Shown: positions 1 through 12,096, counted from the first letter of the stretch. The stretch: 64,000 bases of DNA from Pictodentalium vernedei (GCA_031216915.1 CM062290.1:380848718-380912717); one strand, 5' to 3'. A program made the numbers and translations. The notes: generated by a model from the sequence alone, not told the origin.

Positions 1-1300
1 AGTCACGTGGACCTGACTCTCTAAGTAATAGAACACCTCCAATTTAATGACCCTGATACCCATCCTGGTAAAATGCAGTTATCAAACATGGTCATATCCC
101 AAGTAATATGGCAGATGTTTGTTTGATTCCCCTAATTAAAAATAAAGTTGAAAATATCTCAGATAGCATAACTATATCCTATCAAAACCGCTGGAAAAAA
201 ATAATCCTCAATAGATGCTTGGATAATCTGGCTATCACTGACTGTCAATTTGGTTTTAAAAGTAAACACTCTACTGACAGCTGTATATTAGCATTAAAAG
301 AGGTCCTTCGTTGTTTATGTTAACAGTTAGACATTACTCTGCAGCCTGTGTACGCTTTCTGGACCCAGTACGACATTCGATAGGGTAAATCATTGCACAC
401 TACTTCAAAAATTAAAAGCTACAAAAGTGTCACCAGCAATTCTACGCATACTCAACTGTTGGTTTCAAACACAACTTGACCGCGTCCGGTGGGAGGCACT
501 GCATGACCAGTAAGTTTACCGTAAGTAACGGGGTTAGGCAAGGCGAGATCCTGCCCCCGTACTTTTTTAATATTTGCATCGATGACCCGAGTAAGCGAAT
601 AAGTAAGGTCAAAGTAGGATGTGGTGTCGACAAAGTTACAGTCAATCACATGTGTCATGCTGACGATATGTGTCTCGTAGATCCAACAATTAAACGTCTC
701 TGTATTCTGTTAATACTTTGTGAATAGGAGGCGGGGAGTCTAGATATTATCTATAAAAGCAAAAAGCCAATGTGTATGTCATTCATCTCGCAGTCCTTCA
801 CAAATATATCATTTCCGAAAGTCCTTCTCAATGGCTCTGAACTTACATTTGTTGATCAATTGAAATCCCTCGGTCACATAGTACATAAATCTTTGAACGA
901 CGACCTAGACATTGAAAGACAATATCGAGCAATATGTGTCAGATCCAATCAGCTGATTCAGGAGTTTTCCAACTGTATTCCAGCCGTGAAAACTTTCTAA
1001 TTTGAGAAATATATATCCCCTCTCTATTGCTATCATCTTTTGGCACAGTACAGTCATACGACTATGCGGCGTCTTACTGTTTGCTAAAGTAATGGGTACA
1101 GACTGCTTCTCAGATACGACATATTCTGTAACGCCAGTAATTTGTTTGTACAGGACAGAGTTCCATCGATTCTGATCCTACGAAGGGTATATATGTTTAG
1201 CTTTCGTGAACTGATCTTTTCTCTCAAAAATAAAATCACGCAATCCTTGTTTCACTCAGACCTTGCATACTCATCAACTTTAGTCAATGTTTGCTTCTCC
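1..1300 (+). pseudogene. Decayed non-LTR reverse transcriptase fragment
   Basis: This is the RT domain of a LINE-type element, broken by frameshifts and stops and open to the left edge of the window. The segment 108-323 reads the fingers region (PLIKNK, then QFGFKSKHSTDSCILALKE). Positions 476-727 carry the motif B region (NGVRQGEILPPYFFN) and motif C as CHADD where YADD is usual, so the Tyr before the catalytic Asp pair is His. Positions 770-1000 continue into the thumb (KSLGHIVHKSLNDDLDIERQ). Motif A (around 370-400) is frameshifted. Weak thumb and connection similarity runs on to about 1290, and an A-rich stretch with AATAAAG near 1530 may be the 3' end. Jockey/CR1-like by motif style; the clade is uncertain. 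It cannot encode an active protein. Confidence 0.85.
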
Positions 1301-1858
1301 TTACTATACTCCTTACGAAATTTATTTTCACGCCTGTCTCCAGCTAATGCTTTTCTCACATTATTTGGAGTTGCAGGTTAAAGGCACTACTGCCTTTGTT
1401 GTATTTCTGGCATATTGGTCAGGTTATCCTCGTGTACAATACAGTGTATCTTTGTCGTGCTACCATTGTAACTTTCAATGTATATATTTCTTATTTTATT
1501 ATGTTCTATGGACCACTGAGTCTGAAATAAAGAGTAATGTATGTATCCTTTATGATCACCCTACCCAGTGAGTATGTTTGTCACCCACTTCAGTTATTAC
1601 AGAAAAACATGTCTGCATATTAGTTTTTGTGTGAGACTGCAAGCTCTCTAAAACCAGAAATCTTATCCTACCTAGAAACACCATTATTGATAATATAGTT
1701 ATCGCATATAGAAAACGGTGTGTTTTGCTTGTGTTGAATGGTCATCTCAGCAAACAAAACTATAGTTATTGTTTGTCTGAATACGAACGGGAAAGAAACA
1801 TTGATCGAAACACCCTTGTCAAACTGAAAGTTGACCCATATGCTCGTACTATTAAGCA

Positions 1859-2056
1859 TTTACCCAAGGTAACGACCAAAACCGGCCAGCGCTATTCACA
1901 AAAATCGCCAATTAATTTTCAGCATTTTCTCATTTTTTGTCTCAAAGACATAGGTTATGACCCCTCTTTGAAACGAGCTCGTCGAGCTCATTCTAATGAG
2001 GGGTCATAACCTATGTTTTTGAGACAAAAAATGAAAAAAATTAGTTATGCAAGAAT
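1859..2056. mobile_element. Family A palindromic MITE, copy 1 (degenerate ends)
   Basis: A hairpin element whose centre pairs CATAGGTTATGACCCCTC with its reverse complement around a GAGCTCGTCGAGCTC core. The flanks match the other family A copies (AAAACCGGCCAGCGCTATTC on the left, TTAGTTATGCAAGAATT on the right). The terminal TTAACCCTTTACC seen in other copies has decayed here. Confidence 0.8.
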
Positions 2057-2067
2057 TAGACTGATAG

Positions 2068-2246
2068 GAATAAATAGACAGAATGCGATGTGTGTTTGCA
2101 TCGGTGGGCGTTTTACATAACGAGTTGGAATCGCGTAGTCATATTTCGCGAGAGCCGTAAGCTCGAGCGAAATATAATTACGCCATTCCAACGAGTTATG
2201 TAAAACACCCACCGATTCAAACACACATCGCGTTCTCTGTTTATTG
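2068..2246. repeat. Long imperfect hairpin, about 180 bp
   Basis: Two arms of about 75 bp pair from GCGATGTGTGTTTG on the left to CAAACACACATCGC on the right. Within them GGGCGTTTTACATAACGAGTTGGAAT pairs almost perfectly (shortened: ACATAACGAGTTGGAAT with ATTCCAACGAGTTATGT). The centre is CTCGAGCG. No clear target duplication, and no second copy in the window. Probably a MITE of a family with one local member. Confidence 0.75.
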
Positions 2247-2259
2247 CATAATCCATGCA

Positions 2260-3341
2260 TTAAAATTCATTTAAATAAACAAATTTCAATTCCGATGTTT
2301 AAACCCAAATGCGAAGAGTCTGTTTGTTTTGACTGAAGCTGTACTTATTAAATGGATCGATAAAAAATCAAAACAACCTTTTCGGAACCAGTGTTTGTTG
2401 GAATTCGTATCGCTGTTTTTCTTCTGTGCAGATTTGCAAAACAGCTGGGAGAAACGATTCTAAAAGAAGTTCGAAGCATGTCATAATATATGAAGATTTA
2501 CCGAAATAAAGTTGAACAATTTAGAAAAAAACGGGATCCACACAAGGAGAGGGCCACGGAACTGGGTTAATGTTCTGGTTGGAAATGATTGAGGTTTTTT
2601 TAAATATTATCTCATTTTTGTTTAAGTAATTTTTTGTGAACCGACTTTTGCTTTGGACGTTTTCATTTTCACGCTATGCGACAGACGGTCGATAATTGTA
2701 TAACGAAATTTGGAAACTTTTCGAAGCGTAACTAATGACTCGATGGGAAAGGAACTAGTATGAACGGTGCTGGGAAAAAGTTTCGGCTTGTACATCACCC
2801 ACTGAAATCATTTATTTCATAGCGGCCATTCCGTTAAATACAAGGGTTTAAAAATGAATGGATGTGTAATAATAACGTGATCATTGCAAGGCAGGAAATA
2901 TGCGATTTCGAGATGGAATGGCAAATGCTTGGTATCGCGTTCAAAGAGAGAGAGAATCCAAATGGGATGAGTGAAAGTATTATGATACTTTAGGCTGTCT
3001 GGTGTATTCTCTCGGGAAACACAAACCCACAAAACTAACTCAACTACTTCATGAATACATTTTGAGGAAGTTACACATCAAAATACAGCTATTTATTCAT
3101 TGACCAGAAGCTTGACACTACTCACAGAAATCGTTAACTTTTGAATATAATATTAGGTTTATGAGTGGATTAAAGAGAGAGATATATCTTTCCCGAGAGA
3201 GAGAAAAAAATAAACGAAATCCTTACTTCGGAGCGTTTTTCGTGATAATAATAAAGTAAATATATATAAAATTAGAAATAAAAAATTAATTAACTCTTAC
3301 TAGTTAGTGAATCGGTTTATTTATTATTTTGTTTACGTTGT
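2260..3341. other. AT-rich intergenic DNA, nothing recognised
   Basis: No reading frame longer than about 70 codons, no repeat shared with the rest of the window and no RNA gene. A short GA-rich run occurs near 3175-3205. I see no signal worth naming. Confidence 0.5.
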
Positions 3342-3590
3342 TTAACCCTTTACCCGACGCAGACGATATCAAAATTTATTATTTAAAATACCATTTTTTT
3401 AAAGTTTTGAAAAAATTTCAACAAAACCATATCATGTAATCCCTAACTGGAACGAGCTCGAGGAGCTCGTTCGAAAGAGGGGTCACATGATATGGTTTTG
3501 TTGAAATTTTTTGAAAAATAGTATTTTTTCAGCTGCTGAATTTGCATATTACGTGGGCGGATGTGGCCAATTCGTTGGGTAAAGGGTTAA
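3342..3590. mobile_element. Family A MITE, subtype A2
   Basis: Bounded by TTAACCCTTTACC on the left and GGGTAAAGGGTTAA on the right, so a TTAA target with CCCTTTAC termini, as expected for piggyBac-type elements. The internal palindrome is the A2 variant: CAAAACCATATCATGT pairs with ACATGATATGGTTTTG around GGAACGAGCTCGAGGAGC. The same subtype recurs at 55130-55362. Too short to encode a transposase. Confidence 0.88.
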
Positions 3591-3678
3591 TTCGAATAAA
3601 AATTACTATACGATGAGAATTACTTTCGAGAATGGAATTCACCTGAAAAATATGTCTCACAAAGATTCGAATGAGAAT

Positions 3679-3932
3679 ATAACCCTTTACCTAACCTGAA
3701 AAGCAGACGACACTTGCAAAAATAATTCTTGAATAACTAATTTTTTTTTCATTTTTTGTCTCAAAAACATAGGTTATGACCCCTCGTTGGAACGAGCTCG
3801 ACGAGCTCGTTCCAACGAGGGGTCATAACCTATATTTTTTAGACAAAAAATAAAAAAAATAATGAAAATTAATTGGCGATTTTTGAGAATAGCGCTGGCC
3901 GGTTTTGGCCGTTACGTTAGGTAAAGGGTTAA
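3679..3932. mobile_element. Family A MITE, copy 3
   Basis: Left end ATAACCCTTTACCTAAC, right end GTTAGGTAAAGGGTTAA, with the standard centre: CATAGGTTATGACCCCTCG pairs with its complement across TTGGAACGAGCTCGACGAGC. The left TTAA is mutated to ATAA. One of the best preserved copies. Confidence 0.9.
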
Positions 3933-3999
3933 ATCTATATTACAGAAATGATGACGATTCGAATGAAAATCGTCATCATAGATGTGTTGTGGTGGAGAA

Positions 4000-5240
4000 C
4001 ATGAATAGAGTTCTATTTCAGTGTCTTCCTTATTTTTTCCCATATTTAACGAAGAAGAATCCGGCAAATACGATCGAGTGACGCGACCGGAAAAAATAAT
4101 CTCTTGGAATTCGACGCCCTTGGAGGCTGTTACGTGTACGTTTCCAAACATACACGAGAGCGGAACATAACAACCAATAGGGCTTTGGACGCGATGTGGA
4201 AACGTTCTGGGCGGATAATAGAGCAATAACTTTCTGCAAGAGATTCGTGAACATACTGGGAAAGAGATTCGACTACCACCACGACATTCGGGAGAACGGA
4301 ACACGACAACCACCGGGACTCTGAAAGCGATGTGGATACGTTCTGGGCGGATGACAGAGATACGTTTGGTAAGAGATTCGTGAACATACTGAGACAGAGA
4401 TCCGACTACCATCACGACATTCGGGAGAACGGAACATGGCAACCACCAGGATTTTGACCGCGATGTGTATACGTTCTGGGCGAATGATAGAGCAAAAACC
4501 TTCGATAAGAGTATCGTGAACATACTGAGACAGAGATCCGACTACCACCACGAAATTCGGAAGAGTGGATCATGATAACCACTCGGACTCTGAACGCGAT
4601 GTGGATACGTTCTGGGCGGGTGATAGAGATACTTTCGGCAACAGATTCATAAAAATGCTGATACAGAGAACTGACTACCACCATGACATTCTGGAGAACG
4701 GGGCATGACAACCAACAGGGCTATGGATGTGATGTGGATACGTTCTGGGCAACTTTCGTAAGAGATTCTTGAACATACGGAGACAGATATCCGACTACCA
4801 TCACGACATTCGGGACAACGGAATATGACAACCAGCAGGATTTTGTACGCGACGTGGATACGTTCTGGGCGGATGATAGAGCAATAACCTTCGGCAAGTG
4901 ATTCGTGAACATACTGATACAGAGATCCGACGACCACCACGACATTCCGAAGAGAGCGGAAAATGACACAAAACAGGGCTCTAAACGCGATGTGGATACG
5001 TTCTGGTCTGATGATAGAGATACTTTCCACAAGAGATTTGTAAACATGCTGAGACAGAGATCCGACTATCACCACGACATTCAGGAAAACGGGACATGAC
5101 AACCAATAGGGCTCTGGACGTGATGTGGATAGGTTCTGGGCAACTTTCGCAAGAGAGTCGTGAACATACTAAGACAGAGATCTGACTTCCGCCACGATAT
5201 TCGTGAGAACGGGACATGACAACCACCAGGACTGTGACGG
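4000..5240. repeat. Tandem array, about 134-bp unit, eight to nine copies
   Basis: The marker GTGGATACGTTCTGGGC recurs near 4194, 4331, 4463, 4598, 4731, 4852, 4988 and 5121, with spacings of 137, 132, 135, 133, 121, 136 and 133. Each unit also holds TCGTGAACATACTGAGACAG and CACGACATTCGGGAGAACGG. Units differ by a few per cent to about 15 per cent, and two are shortened after CTGGGCAACTTTCG. The minus strand is unusually free of stops, so several overlapping frames of 70-200 codons run through it. Indels between units shift the frame and the three frames show the same peptides, so I read this as a satellite rather than a gene. Confidence 0.88.
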
Positions 5241-5249
5241 ATGGTAAAA

Positions 5250-6180
5250 CAAAATGAAACAAATTCCGAAACTGTATAGAGCAATAACTCTGATAAGAAT
5301 ACGGCGAATAATACGGGCGGCATCATACGTGAGGCTAGGCAACGATAAGATACACTTGCATACCAAATACGATGTCATTCCGTCAATTATTTTAAAATTT
5401 ATGGGGTTGAGAAAACTCGTTGATTACGGGTCGACAGACAGATATTTGCCACAGAGCTGCTCGTCGTAGCATAAAAACGTTATCTATTCTTCATAAACAT
5501 GCACGAGCATATGAGTACGCGGATAAACTACAGAGTTTTTGCCAATGGAGACAGCGTCGTTCACCTGACACGGCTGCAAACTGAACTGAACTGAAAGGAC
5601 TAGCATAATTCGTTGGCGTTTGATGTAAAACGTTTATATTAGTCACAAGAATGATTTTTGTTAAAATTGAACTGATGAAGCGCAATGGAAGCGCCCTTAT
5701 AGGTCGTTACCAAATTTAATTCACCCCTTCTACCAAAGTGAACCCTCTCAGACATACACGGTTTTGGATCCTAGTTCGCTGGGCGGAGCTTTTCTGTTTT
5801 TTCAATCATACACTTCATAAACGGCCCCGAGACACCAAGCGTGCAGCGTCCGAATGACTAATATATATCTCTTTCGATAGTCATTCAGTCGAGAGAAACT
5901 TCTCGCACCTGGCAAAACTAATTTTCATTTGATATTAGCCAAAAACATACACACAGTAGTTATTCATCAGACAATAAATTATTTCATTTTTAAAATAAAC
6001 TTTTTTTCTACTGGTGTACAAATATATTATAGAGTAAGCGAATCGATGTTTTGGAGATCAGTTATCCTTTAAGTTACAAAATTCTGAGAAATTGATGCTT
6101 TGCAATTTTTTTTTATTGTCTTTTTGTTTTTCATTATTATTGTTTTTGCAGATATTCTTAGAAAAAACAATAGTACGTAT
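5250..6180. other. Flank of the 134-bp array, no gene recognised
   Basis: Unique-looking sequence. Short frames only (up to 71 codons at 5254-5469). No match to any repeat family in the window. Confidence 0.45.
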
Positions 6181-6184
6181 TAGG

Positions 6185-6365
6185 AAGGTAGTCGGGCAAT
6201 ACATCAAATGAAATGCCTCGACATGTAGAGATCAAAAATGAGGTGACCGCTCGTCCTGAGGGGATGGTGAAGGACAAGGGTGTCAAAATGTAAGTTTTCG
6301 AAAACTAGGCATGGAAAAGTCAAACGAAGGGACTTAACGCGTAGAGTTCGAAAAGGAAGTGAGCG

Positions 6366-6396
<31 letters not shown>

Positions 6397-6480
6397 CGTA
6401 GTGGGCTGATGCTGGAGTGTCAACACGTTGTAAACTTTTGAAAGCTAGGCAGGTAATACATCAAATGAAAGGTCATTCCG
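6185..6480. repeat. Degenerate internal repeat with a 30-base poly-C tract
   Basis: Positions 6366-6395 are 30 consecutive C. On either side, similar phrases recur (GGGCAATACATCAAATGAAATGCC near 6193 and GCAGGTAATACATCAAATGAAAGG near 6448, given in part; GTTTTCGAAAACTAGGCATG and CTTTTGAAAGCTAGGCA), suggesting two diverged copies of a unit of about 250 bp. The length of the C tract may be unreliable in the assembly. Confidence 0.55.
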
Positions 6481-7430
6481 TTGTTTTGTGTGGAAGAAAA
6501 ACACTCATGTCTTCATGTTTTCTTTTCTGCAAATATAAAGACCATTATTAGTCGAGTTTTCAAAAACAAAAAACTATGGCATGGTATGGCGAGGCCCAGT
6601 CGCCGGGAGGGCGATCGGGTGGGTGGGCTTATTGTCGGGCTTTCGGGCGGGCAGGTGGGCAAGGGGCCATTTTTGCTTATAACTTAGTTGTTTCTTGGCG
6701 GATTTTTATAATATTTGGTATTTAACTTGATATGCATGTTCCACATGTGATGACGCGAAATAGGGCGTGTCCATTCTTTTGCATAAGAGTTATGGCTCTT
6801 TGTTAAAATGAACTAATTTTCAGCTTGATAGCGCGAAAACTTCAAACAGCATCAAACGATTTGACTGATATTTGGCACATGGGTTTTAAGAAACAATGTC
6901 TTGATCGAGTTCGAAATTGAGCTCGGTCCGATGTGCGGTTTCCACAAGAGCTAAGGGCCTCTTATTGAAGGCATTGGCAGTCTCTGAGATACAACTAATT
7001 CGCACAAACAAACTTTTATTTGCTATGAGGTGCAAATATGTTGTACCAGTGCCTTGATGGTAAAAGCGATCTCTTTATCGATCTAGTCTCAAAACAGTTA
7101 CACCTGTCGGTTGAAATACAACTGGATTGCTTAAACGGTTATTGGTTACATACAGAAAGGTGCCTCGACCGCTGGTATCTTGGGGGAGAGGGAGTGCTAT
7201 AAATATGCAATGCCCAACAAAACATCTTCTCGTAGGTTTTCAGATTCCCGACGTCTCACGAGTTTAACGAATATACTTTTGATGTCTGTAAACAAATGAA
7301 TATGCTGATGCTGTTCAAGTTTTTCGCGGCAAAACAATTTGAATATTTTCAACATGTATCATTTTTTATTGACAAAAGCAAGTGCAGAGATTGGAAAGTT
7401 GATATCGTGTATCTAATTTTCGTATTAGGA
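6481..7430. other. No gene; G-rich patch at 6590-6670 and AT-rich DNA
   Basis: The stretch GGGCGGGCAGGTGGGCAAGG followed by TTTTTGCTTATAACTTAGTTG and a run of similar moderate-complexity sequence to about 6960 looks like an old dispersed repeat. I cannot assign it from one copy. The rest is unremarkable. Confidence 0.4.
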
Positions 7431-7435
7431 AAACG

Positions 7436-7511
7436 CCGTGGCGTTTGATGAGGCGAAAGCAGTTACGCTGTAACTACAGTCACCGCGTAACAGCTTTCAC
7501 GTCATCAAATG
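7436..7511. repeat. Short hairpin
   Basis: GCGTTTGATGAGGCGAAAGC pairs with GCTTTCACGTCATCAAATG, and GTTACGC with GCGTAAC, around a loop of about 16 bases. Possibly the end of, or a whole, small palindromic MITE. Confidence 0.6.
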
Positions 7512-7519
7512 TCAAAAAT

Positions 7520-9040
7520 TGGGAGGAGTTAACACGTTGATTGACTTGACTCCATCTTGGGTGGGAGTGTGGCGGGTGAGTGCAAATGACTTGCGACGTT
7601 TTCCGCTGACATTCCAGCAATCCAGGTGTATAGAGATCAGCGGTCGAGATTTCATAAATAAAATAGTAATAAAAGTCGAAGCCAAATCAAGCAAGACAAA
7701 CGAAAATAACGTTTGATATTCAGTGTTCTCATATTTCGTTTTCGATTTTTGAGATTCTGCAGTGTTGTGGGTAGGAAAGATGCAGACCGAGAATCTCACC
7801 TAGATTGCGAATCGCTTAAAATCCTCTGTCCTCCAACACTGTTACTGGACCAGTTAAGTGACTTATTTCTGAGAAAATGTAACTCTTATGCGTAAATGCA
7901 TTCGTTCTTAGTACTCAACTAAAAACAAGAACCAACTAAATGGAGCAGACATTACGTTTGGTCGTTTGGTACAATCTATTTTGTTATATATTGTCATCTC
8001 TGGTCATCGCACGGTCTTTACCTGCCTGTGTTCTGAATCGCCCGTTTGAATAAAACATTTGCCCGTTTTCTACTTTCTAAGTCAACATTTCACTTCCAAA
8101 TAGGTGAAATGTTGACAAATTTAAAAATCTTCACTTCAATATTTTATTTTTAATTTACTCGGACTGACCCTCTTACCTTTGTTCATTTCATACTCTGTAC
8201 ACTTTAGTGTATTCCGGTATACGTGAAACATGTGCGCCTCTACCTATGACCCCTACTACCTTAATTACATAGAAATATCTCTCGTGCCTAAACTTCGTCT
8301 TGTGTGATTTGCATTTTACTGAGAATATAAACATTGGATTTCGAGTGTGCATACAGATCGAGGACCTTGATGAATGTCTCGCATGTCCTCGTCTGTCGTA
8401 TTTAGCTTCAATCTTGCTGTAGATGCCTTTCTTTCCATTCCAGAAATACAGAGGTCTTAAAATATTGCATTTCACATACAAGAATAAGGGGACACTGAGC
8501 ACGTCTCTTGAAACGTTTAGCTATACTGTCTGATCACACAGCCGGCGTAAAAGCTAACGCCTACAGTTTATTTGCATTTTGACTTCAAACTCTGCATGTT
8601 CGTAGCTTTAATCTTCTCTGTACCAAAGTAACTACTGTGTATATATCCACAGCTTCTCGGAATTTTCTTTCGTGTGCCTTACTGTTCTGTACTTTAACTT
8701 TAAAGTCTTACATGACCTTATCTTATCAATCTCAGAGTGCATTTCACCACCGAAGGTGTATCAGTGGCGGTGCCGCAATGAAGGGTGGGGGGGATGACTA
8801 GCACATAGTCAGGGTCGAAAAACACCAATACATGTTCAGTTAATGGAAAACTGAGTTGAAGAATGTAATCCAACGTTTTTTTACATATACCTTCGTCTCC
8901 CCTCCCTAAATTGGCCCAATGCGAATTCATATAACATACAGCTCTAAAATGGTCTCAAATATACGTCTAGACACGCTACAAATTCCCCAGATGCGCTCTC
9001 AGAGCATGGAATTTTACAAAATATTTCTTGGGAGAGGCCA
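7520..9040. other. No gene recognised; minor inverted repeat
   Basis: Short frames only (up to 104 codons at 8188-8502 on the minus strand, with no recognisable motif). A small inverted repeat, GTCAACATTTCACTT with AGGTGAAATGTTGAC, lies at 8079-8118. Around 8750-9180 the G-rich text resembles an old dispersed repeat. Confidence 0.4.
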
Positions 9041-9047
9041 AATCCAA

Positions 9048-9086
9048 ACTAGAACCCTTCCGTTGTTAATGACCGGAGGGTTCTAG
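9048..9086. repeat. Short hairpin
   Basis: CTAGAACCCTTCCG pairs with CGGAGGGTTCTAG around TTGTTAATGAC. Confidence 0.6.
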
Positions 9087-9189
9087 TTAGGGCTATAGGG
9101 GCGAACCCACCCCAACGGCCTTCCAAATTTCACCCGCCCTGAAAAATGGTTGGGCACCCCTATTATAGAATCCTGGCTACGCGCCTGAT

Positions 9190-9935
9190 GTGTACACCTT
9201 ATGCCTTGATTCTGTCTATGATGTGAAAGCAAACCCTACTCTGGATTCGCGTATGAGATACAGTTTCAAAATGATGTCACCTTGGGGATCAGTAACCAGA
9301 TGAATATAATTGATCTCAACATTCTTACTACTCAAGTTGTTCAGTATCGACGTCTTTTGTTGGCTATATGAATCGTAGCAACATGTGAAAATCTCCTCTG
9401 GCAACAGGCGGAAAGAAATGCATTAGTTTTACTTTAGTTTCAATTCTGATTAGATCTTTCTTGTGTGGTGAGGAAAGTGAACGGGGACTGAGCAAAGGTT
9501 TTATATACCTATTGTTACTTTTTCATAAATGCATAATCTACATTGTTGGAACAAATTCAATTTTGCCATAACAACATTCCATAAATTAATCCACACTACA
9601 GATTAATCAGAAGGAAGAATAAAATAATAGACAAGATTGGAATGCAGTTCGTCGTTCGCCAAAAATCATAAATTACTTGCATTGTCTGTGCATTCTCATA
9701 CTAATGTCCTCGTTGTTGTATAACAACCTGTTGATTCGGTCTAATCAACTCTTATAAACTTACATTATTTTTATCTTAACCATATCCACTTCGTGAATCT
9801 GCAATTGCCAGGTCGAACCAAATAACTAAGGTAATCGAAATCGAACCGAATTTCGAATCGAATTAGAACTCTGTTTATTAACTGGCCGAGTACTATATTT
9901 TTCTTGACCACAGATTTCCTTTCATCATATATTGT
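9190..9935. other. AT-rich DNA, nothing recognised
   Basis: No shared repeat, no RNA gene and no frame above about 70 codons with any familiar motif. Confidence 0.45.
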
Positions 9936-9938
9936 TCT

Positions 9939-9988
9939 GTTACATTTGATTGGATAGTGCCAAGAGGCACTATCCAATCAAATGTAAC
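9939..9988. repeat. Perfect short hairpin
   Basis: GTTACATTTGATTGGATAGTG pairs exactly with its complement around a CCAAGAGG centre (arms about 23 bp). Single copy here. Confidence 0.8.
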
Positions 9989-10157
9989 TGAGCAAGGTGT
10001 CAACAACAACATTTGATTCTTGCCAGGGTCAATATGAAACCACATTCAGTAGAGTGTAGATGTAACAGTCGCAGCCTGTGGTATTTAGTAAAGCCCAAAT
10101 ATGGGCGTCCAACACTCTACTAGTTATTATAAGTTAATGATTGACGGCGTGTTGGAG

Positions 10158-10302
10158 GAACCGAATCACATTTATTATTTCGCCGTAGATCAGCACTCTA
10201 ACTTTTGCATCTTCTCGGAAATGATGACCGGAAATCCGGTGATTATTTCCGGGGAGATGCAAATGTTGACGTGTTAACCAAGAGTGAAATAATAAAGGCG
10301 GG
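10158..10302. repeat. Imperfect palindromic element
   Basis: Outer arms TTTATTATTTCG and TGAAATAATAAA; inner arms GCATCTTCTCGGAAATGATG and its near-complement ending GGGGAGATGC, with a perfect GACCGGAAATCCGGTG centre. Single copy. Confidence 0.65.
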
Positions 10303-10304
10303 TA

Positions 10305-10400
10305 GTAGGGCTGGGCGGTTTTTCGGTTTTCTGGTTCGGCTCCGCCTTTTGCAGCAAACCGAAAAACCGAATCGCAAGATCCAGCAAAAAAACGGCCGAA
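10305..10400. mobile_element. hAT-like terminus with internal hairpin (partial)
   Basis: Starts TAGGGCTGGGCGGTTTTTCG, the style of end seen in hAT-superfamily elements (compare the certain element at 52617). CGGTTTTTCGGTTT pairs with AAACCGAAAAACCG about 40 bases on. I could not find the opposite terminus, so this is a fragment or a diverged copy. Confidence 0.45.
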
Positions 10401-10584
10401 TGGTTTTACCGTGTTTGTGCATAAAGTGATCAAATTATCTTACTAGAAGAGAACTAACTGGACTTGTGGCAACCGTGGACTATCACTACTTTGTCTATCC
10501 AGCAAAGGGGCGAATACGATGTCGTGTTTTCATTTTCACATTTTCTACCTTATTTACTTGTCCATCGGAAGAATCAATCAGGGA

Positions 10585-10647
10585 GAGAATGTGATATTGA
10601 GAACACAACATAGTTTATATATAGAATAATCGTACAGTGTTTTCAAG
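10585..10647. repeat. Direct repeat, copy 1 (partner at 12528-12592)
   Basis: About 60 bp sharing TGAGAACACAACATAGT and ATATATAGAATAATCGTA with 12528-12592 in the same orientation, with few differences. Flanks do not match, so it is a short dispersed repeat or the end of one. Confidence 0.7.
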
Positions 10648-10849
10648 TGAAAAATTTATTCTACGAGTAGGATTAAGAATGAAACCCAACGCAGACAGGG
10701 TTTTTGTGGTGAGTTGTGTTGTACAAACGATTGCGGATGTTTTCCAAGTTAAGGATCCTGAAGTGTTATTTACTATCTGTTTTTCTTGAAACCGAATGGA
10801 AGCCGAAATAGAAACTGACAAATCAAAACCTCCCTGCTATCGGGGGTAG

Positions 10850-11400
10850 GGTAGGTTCCATCAATGCGCCGTCCATTACCCGCGTGAGTTTATTCGTTCA
10901 ACTTTTCTCATTTTGCACACCGTTATGGTGGAGTCTCGTTGTTTCGCGGGGTTTACAATGGTTTCATGGACCAGAAAAATAATCTTCGTGAACATGGGAA
11001 TAATACTCTACCGTACACCATTCTGAGTGCGAGTGAACACGCCCACGAAAAGATTTGAAAATAACGATGTTCCGCATTTGAATACTCATCAAATCGTAGA
11101 ACCGATTCGAGATTTGATTCGTTCTTCGATTAATCGTAGGGCCCAAATAATCATGCTAGTTTTTTGCTATCCATACATTGAAAGAAGATGTTTGTATATT
11201 TTATGCAGCTAGTTTAGTGATCAAAATGTATAGAGCTATACTTGGATACCGTCAAAAACCCTCCCCATCCCGTACTTCAAAATCCTCCCTCTACAAAACC
11301 CCTTCCTGAGAAAATTTCTTCCTCACAACTTCATCTTTCTACGCATCTGCTGATTTGGTCTTAGTCAGGGACGAATAATGCCAGCACATTTTAGTTAACT
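10850..11400. other. No gene recognised
   Basis: Contains only small frames. A short TTAGTTAACTAGTTAACC phrase at the right end abuts the family A copy. Confidence 0.4.
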
Positions 11401-11402
11401 AG

Positions 11403-11624
11403 TTAACCCTTTACCCGTCGTAACGGCTAAAATCGGCTAGCGTTATCCACAAAACTTGCCAAGTTATTTTCATTTTTTGCAACAAAAACATAGGTTATGA
11501 CCCCTCTTTTCGTTCCTAAAAGGGGTCATAACCTATGTTTTTGAGACAGAAAATGGAAAACATTAGTTATTCAAGAATTTTGTTTGCAAATGTCGTCTGC
11601 TTTTCATGTTAGGTAAAGGGTTGA
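11403..11624. mobile_element. Family A MITE, copy 4
   Basis: TTAACCCTTTACCCGTCGTAACGG on the left (quoted in part) and GTTAGGTAAAGGGTTGA on the right, where the second TTAA has become TTGA. The central GGAACGAGCTC core is deleted, leaving the arms CATAGGTTATGACCCCTTTT joined by a short loop. A simpler hairpin than the other copies. Confidence 0.88.
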
Positions 11625-11639
11625 TGGACAACTGAGTTT

Positions 11640-12055
11640 AAAAAAATAGTACAAGGTTTCTTTTACATATATTTGCAAATCTAAAATGGTAAAAAGTATA
11701 GCTTTAACCCCTCTGCACAATGATGTCTAAAAACTAAAATTTTCAAGTCACCAATTTTCCTATCATACAACTAGGAAATTAACCAATTGAACCATGTTTG
11801 AGCTCAATGGGATCTATCAAACAAGATTGAATTGGATAAATTCTTAGTTGCATAATAGCAAAAATGTTCTGTGAAACACGACTGAATTGGTTAAATTCAG
11901 TTGCATTAGTGAAAAATGGTGACTTGAAATGTTGAACCACAGTTGAAGCAGAGTCGGCGCCATCGGGGAGTATGGGGGAGGGGGGTACTTACCCCTCCGC
12001 GTTTATACAGCACTTACACAGCACCATATACTTCTTCATTATATGTTAGCCTGTC
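11640..12055. other. AT-rich DNA, no gene
   Basis: A phrase of the type TTGAATTGGATAAATTC recurs twice (near 11830 and 11885). Nothing else is recognised. Confidence 0.4.
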
Positions 12056-12056
12056 A

Positions 12057-12096
12057 ATTTCTCGATATCTATCGACAAGATAGATATCGAGAAATA
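12057..12096. repeat. Short perfect hairpin
   Basis: TTTCTCGATATCTATC pairs with GATAGATATCGAGAAA around a four-base loop. Confidence 0.75.

Noticed and set aside
3912-5378. Overlapping minus-strand frames of 70-203 codons suggesting a repeat protein
   Set aside because: They follow a 134-bp tandem repeat of varying unit length, all three frames show the same peptides, and there is no start or domain logic.
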